A stretch of 64,000 bases of DNA, from the NCBI GenBank assembly GCA_029260615.1, contig JAJDCX010000056.1, forward strand, positions 1-64,000, written 5' to 3'. Made by a program: the position numbers and the translations under genes. Source of the DNA: Phycisphaeraceae bacterium (GTDB taxonomy: Bacteria; Planctomycetota; Phycisphaerae; Phycisphaerales; Phycisphaeraceae). Of this stretch, positions 60,942-64,000 are shown piece after piece (the stretch's first letter is position 1; each line of letters begins with the position of its first letter). Under the pieces are notes generated by a model. That model was not told the origin of the DNA and searched no databases. It saw only the letters and a list, made by a program, of their open reading frames with translations.

Positions 60942-62552
60942 TCACCGCCCAAACTCAAACGCCGACTCCCGCCGCGCCGCACCAGTCGCCAGCCACAACG
61001 CCATCGCCGTCGCCGGGACCATCCAACACAGGTACGGCAGCAGGTAGTAACCGACCATCCAGTAGTGATTGCCAGAGTCACCGCCACCACGAAATTGCGC
61101 GTAGTTCATCGAAAACTGTTGCAACGCCGGCTCAATCGTCGGCGGAATCAGCACTAGCGCGACAACACCCGCAGCCATCACCCCCGCGTACACCGTGTGC
61201 CGCAACAGGCAAGCCATCCACACCGACGCGCTATAGACGAACAAGTACAACACCATCGCAGTCACCAAGTACCCCGGGCCTGTCCATAGGTCGTACCATC
61301 CCGTCACCACCTGCGCCATGATCCACGGCGAGATCATCGTCACCTCAACAACAACCAACCCAGTCAGATACTTGCTCCAAAACCACAGCCGCGGACTGAT
61401 CGGCCGAGACCGCCAAAACGTCAGCATCCCCGGCTGATAATCCCCCACGAATGTCCCCACCCCCACCAGCAACGCCAGCATGACACCGATAGTCATGCTT
61501 GTCTCGCTGATCCAGGAAACAGCGTTGCGCGTCGTATCTTCGATAGTAATTCCTCTGCTCTGCATGCGGAGGTTATCAATGATCGGCCCCACAGCAAACA
61601 AAGTGATGAATGCCAGCCCAATCGCCGCCATCGGCACGGTGTCCCGCCACTGTTTCCACGCCACCGCCATCACCGCCGATCTTCGTGGATGCCCAATCGC
61701 TTCATCGTCAGCAGTAGCGGGCTCCTGCGTCGGCGAAGCGTTGTCGTGATGTGTGACTTCGCCATAACGACGCAAGACCCACATAATCAGCAAGCAACCG
61801 GACACCACCTGCAACACGGATATCCACCAAATCGGGAATTCGGTGTTTTCCCATCGCAACACTAATCCATACGGACTCATGCCTGACAGGATCGAAAACA
61901 GGAACTGAAATACAAACCCTTGACCGCTGAATGGGTCTTGCTGCGGGTGAAGCACCATGGCACCTATATAGATGAAAGCCAGCAGCATGAACCACCCGAC
62001 TAACACCCCGATACCCACAAGCCCCGCACGCAACTCGGTTCGTTGACGTATCCCCACAGCGATCACCCAAAGATACACGCTCACGCAGCAACAAATGGCC
62101 GCCGCTGCAAGTCCGGCAAATTCATCTATACCCGCTATCAAGTCTACGCTTCTAATCATCCTTGAAGCAGACTCATGGCCAAACGCGGCAAGCAGGTGAA
62201 TAGCTCCCAACCAACCACCGACCAACACCATCACAAAAAAGATCGGGGTCAGACACGTCACCGCCCCCGCAATCAATCTCACCGCCGCGATCTTCCGCAT
62301 CTTGATCGGCAACACCCGCAGCAGTTCCAGCGTCCCCCCCGCACGCTCCCCGGCAGCAACCCCCATCGCAATAAATACAGTCCCGGGAAAGGCCAGAAAA
62401 AAAATGACGAGAACACCAAGTACGATAACCACCTCCGGATCGCGCACCATCGCAAACGCCACCACCGACAAACAGATCGCCGACAGCGACGCGCACCGCC
62501 ACTTCTGCTCGTGCCATTCCTTGACCATCAAACTCTGTAATGTGCTGCTCAT
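60942..62552 (-). CDS. ABC-2-type transporter permease
   Basis: A 536-aa protein with about 12 membrane helices in two halves. The first cytoplasmic part LVKEWHEQKWR-like (MVKEWHEQKWR) and GTLELLRVLPIKMRKIAAVRL are characteristic of ABC-2 permeases that act with a GntR-regulated ATPase. Substrate unknown; similar operons (YtrABC type) respond to cell-wall antibiotics. It starts 18 bp after the ATPase gene ends. Confidence 0.8.
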   Translation of the reverse strand: MSSTLQSLMVKEWHEQKWRCASLSAICLSVVAFAMVRDPEVVIVLGVLVIFFLAFPGTVFIAMGVAAGERAGGTLELLRVLPIKMRKIAAVRLIAGAVTCLTPIFFVMVLVGGWLGAIHLLAAFGHESASRMIRSVDLIAGIDEFAGLAAAAICCCVSVYLWVIAVGIRQRTELRAGLVGIGVLVGWFMLLAFIYIGAMVLHPQQDPFSGQGFVFQFLFSILSGMSPYGLVLRWENTEFPIWWISVLQVVSGCLLIMWVLRRYGEVTHHDNASPTQEPATADDEAIGHPRRSAVMAVAWKQWRDTVPMAAIGLAFITLFAVGPIIDNLRMQSRGITIEDTTRNAVSWISETSMTIGVMLALLVGVGTFVGDYQPGMLTFWRSRPISPRLWFWSKYLTGLVVVEVTMISPWIMAQVVTGWYDLWTGPGYLVTAMVLYLFVYSASVWMACLLRHTVYAGVMAAGVVALVLIPPTIEPALQQFSMNYAQFRGGGDSGNHYWMVGYYLLPYLCWMVPATAMALWLATGAARRESAFEFGR

Positions 62553-62570
62553 ACGTTTCCCCGTATCTAC

Positions 62571-63503
62571 TTAAACAGTTTCCTCGACCTGCTTCGACTC
62601 CGTATCCCCCGCAACATACGCCTCGAAAATCTCATCCAGATTCAAATCAACCACACGGTACGACGTACCCGAAGCCTGCAAAGACGCGATCACCTCCCCG
62701 GGGTCTTCCAGCGTGATCGCCGCCTCGCCATTACGTTGTGCAAGGTCCAGCAGCCCCGCCGGCGTCTCCAGCCGATCGTAGTCCTGCTTAGGCAACACGA
62801 TCCGCTTCACCTGCTCGCGCAGCGCCTCCGTCCCCGCCTGCTTCACGATCACGCCGTTGTGCAGGATCGCCACCGTGTCCGCGATCGGCTCGACTTCGTA
62901 CAACAAATGCGAGCTATAAAAAACCGTCCGCCCCTCGCCCTGCAGATGCGTAATCAGATCGCGGTTGAACTCCTTACGCATAATCGGGTCCAGCCCCAGC
63001 GCCGGGTCGTCCAGAATCACAAGCTCCGGCCGATGCGCCAGCGCCAGCAGCAAACCCAACCGCACGTTCTGTCCCTTAGACAGATGGCGTATCTTTGTCC
63101 ACGCCGGCAGATCAAACCGCTTGAGATAATCCTTCGCCAGGTCGTGGTCCCACGTCGGATAAAACGGGGCCATGAAACGGATCATCTGCTCAACACGCAT
63201 CCACCCATACATCTGCTGGTCCTCCGCCAGGTAGCCGACCCGCCCCCGGATGGTTAACGGGTGGACCGCCGGGTCAATCCCCAACACACGCACGCTCCCC
63301 CCGGATCCCCCGGCCTCTCCGGGTGCTTCGCTGGGCTTAAGCAAACCAAGCAGCATCCGAATCGTCGTCGTCTTGCCCGCCGCGTTCCGCCCAAGAAACG
63401 CAAACGTCTCGCCCGTCGGCACCGTCAGCGTGACGTCTTTAAGCACACGGTGCGAGCCGAAATCCTTCCGCACAGAGGTCAACTGGATCGCCGGGGTGGT
63501 CAT
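62571..63503 (-). CDS. ABC transporter ATPase (CcmA/YtrB-like)
   Basis: A 310-aa ATPase with Walker A LGRNAAGKTT, signature LSKGQNVRLGL and Walker B LVILDDPALGLD (Asp in place of the usual Glu-preceding Asp, read LDDPALG). The signature and Walker B variants are typical of the YtrB group. A Gly/Ser insert (PGEAGGSGGSVR) follows Walker A and is encoded by CCGGGGG-like repeats. The C-terminal domain after residue 215 is the ABC-2 regulatory extension. It overlaps the regulator gene by four bases. Confidence 0.88.
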   Translation of the reverse strand: MTTPAIQLTSVRKDFGSHRVLKDVTLTVPTGETFAFLGRNAAGKTTTIRMLLGLLKPSEAPGEAGGSGGSVRVLGIDPAVHPLTIRGRVGYLAEDQQMYGWMRVEQMIRFMAPFYPTWDHDLAKDYLKRFDLPAWTKIRHLSKGQNVRLGLLLALAHRPELVILDDPALGLDPIMRKEFNRDLITHLQGEGRTVFYSSHLLYEVEPIADTVAILHNGVIVKQAGTEALREQVKRIVLPKQDYDRLETPAGLLDLAQRNGEAAITLEDPGEVIASLQASGTSYRVVDLNLDEIFEAYVAGDTESKQVEETV

Positions 63504-63916
63504 GGCTTGTTCTCCGTGGTCGTCGTTGAGATAGGTGTGCTGGCCTGCTTCACAATCACAGCCTCCAGCAGTTCGTGTAGCTGCCCCGCATCATGCCCCA
63601 GCATCTGCCCCCGTCGGACCAGTTGAGACAGCTCATCCTTGAACTGCTGACGCTGCCCACGCAGTTTCGCCGTCTTTGGCCGGACCCCGACATACGTCCC
63701 GTCCCCGTGACGCCGATCAAGCAGCCCCTCGGCCGTTAGCTTCTCATACACCCGCAATACCGTGTTCTGATTGACCGCCAACTCCCGCGCTAACTCCCGT
63801 ATGGAAGGCATCTTATGGCCAGCGAGAACAGCCCCCGACATGACCTGCGCCCGGACCTGGTCAGCGATCTGCCGGGAGATCGGCACGCCTGACGCTTTTT
63901 CAATCCGAATAAACAT
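63500..63916 (-). CDS. GntR-family (YtrA subgroup) transcriptional regulator
   Basis: A 138-aa repressor. Winged-helix features are PISRQIADQVRAQVMSGAVL, GHKMPSIRELARELAVNQNTV and VYEKLTAEGLLDRRHGDGTYV. The C-terminal part is only about 60 aa, as in YtrA-type regulators of ABC operons. ATG 63916 (MFIRIEKASGVPI) is chosen; the upstream frame is not conserved. It heads the ABC operon and probably represses it from the adjacent promoter. Confidence 0.93.
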   Translation of the reverse strand: MFIRIEKASGVPISRQIADQVRAQVMSGAVLAGHKMPSIRELARELAVNQNTVLRVYEKLTAEGLLDRRHGDGTYVGVRPKTAKLRGQRQQFKDELSQLVRRGQMLGHDAGQLHELLEAVIVKQASTPISTTTTENKP

Positions 63917-63953
63917 GACGGCTCTCTGGGGCACGCAAAGGGTGAGATTGGAC

Positions 63954-63996
63954 CAAGTGTTCACACATATATAACAGTAGTCACTTGCCCTGTCAA
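63954..63996 (-). promoter_or_regulatory. Consensus promoter and candidate operator of the GntR-ABC operon
   Basis: On the minus strand TTGACA (63996-63991) and TATATA (63973-63968) are 17 bp apart, an ideal sigma-70 promoter. CAAGTG (63987-63982) and CACTTG (63959-63954) form an inverted repeat flanking the -10 region, a plausible GntR operator. The start codon is about 50 bases downstream. Confidence 0.7.
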
Positions 63997-64000
63997 GAGA

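Noticed and set aside
1-64000. CRISPR array, rRNA operon, prophage or plasmid replication genes
   Set aside because: None seen on either strand.

Overview
The window looks like chromosomal DNA from a free-living, flagellated planctomycete, most likely class Phycisphaerae. This is an inference. It rests on the GC-rich coding style, an exported protein with dockerin-like repeats and a PEP-CTERM tail, long MoxR/DUF58/von Willebrand A operons, a planctomycete-style microcompartment locus and a FliW/CsrA-controlled flagellar operon. No rRNA, CRISPR array, plasmid gene or phage gene was seen.

Layout. 1-5.3 kb: the 3' part of a chemoreceptor with a c-type haem motif, a tRNA-Val, a stand-alone AICAR transformylase, a cytosine/nucleoside deaminase, a lipoprotein and an alpha/beta hydrolase. 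5.2-11.0 kb: a structured, possibly non-coding RNA region, then a compact bacterial microcompartment (BMC) operon. That operon encodes an RpiB-DeoC fusion, a CoA-acylating aldehyde dehydrogenase and six shell proteins (one BMC-H, two BMC-T, three BMC-P). The enzymes fit deoxyribose-5-phosphate cleavage with capture of acetaldehyde as acetyl-CoA. kdsA follows. 12-22 kb: a Gln-rich membrane protein, two vWA/BatA-type proteins, MoxR and DUF58, interrupted by a 462-bp element carrying a GxxExxY gene. 22-39 kb: housekeeping genes (Fur-like regulator, purM, clpP, FtsW/RodA, murG, a prenyl synthase, dxs, MazG-like, OFA-type MFS, purE, an ABC ATPase, an M42 peptidase) and one large exported protein.

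39.6-52 kb: a flagellar block behind an excellent sigma-54 promoter match, in the order small ORF-flgF-flgG-flgA-flgH-flgI-flgJ(N)-flgN-flgK-flgL-fliW-csrA-flagellin. The flagellin Shine-Dalgarno sits in the hexaloop of a perfect 7-bp hairpin that matches a CsrA target. Together with the adjacent fliW and csrA this suggests the partner-switch control of flagellin translation known from Bacillus. 52-64 kb: a FetAB-type ABC pair, trpG/pabA, a second GxxExxY element (464 bp), leuS, a zinc-ribbon membrane protein, a PfkB-like kinase, and an ABC permease/ATPase/GntR operon with a consensus promoter.

The least-explained signal is the pair of GxxExxY elements. Both are about 463 bp, both have 32-bp terminal inverted repeats built from roughly 10-bp units around CGC(T/A)GAT, and both sit between genes of otherwise compact same-strand runs. 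They look like minimal single-gene mobile or self-maintaining cassettes. Other repeat structure includes two short dispersed palindromic families, a 107-bp inverted-repeat element, and TCCGGGGG-type tracts that encode Gly/Ser-rich or Pro-rich inserts in several otherwise conserved proteins.
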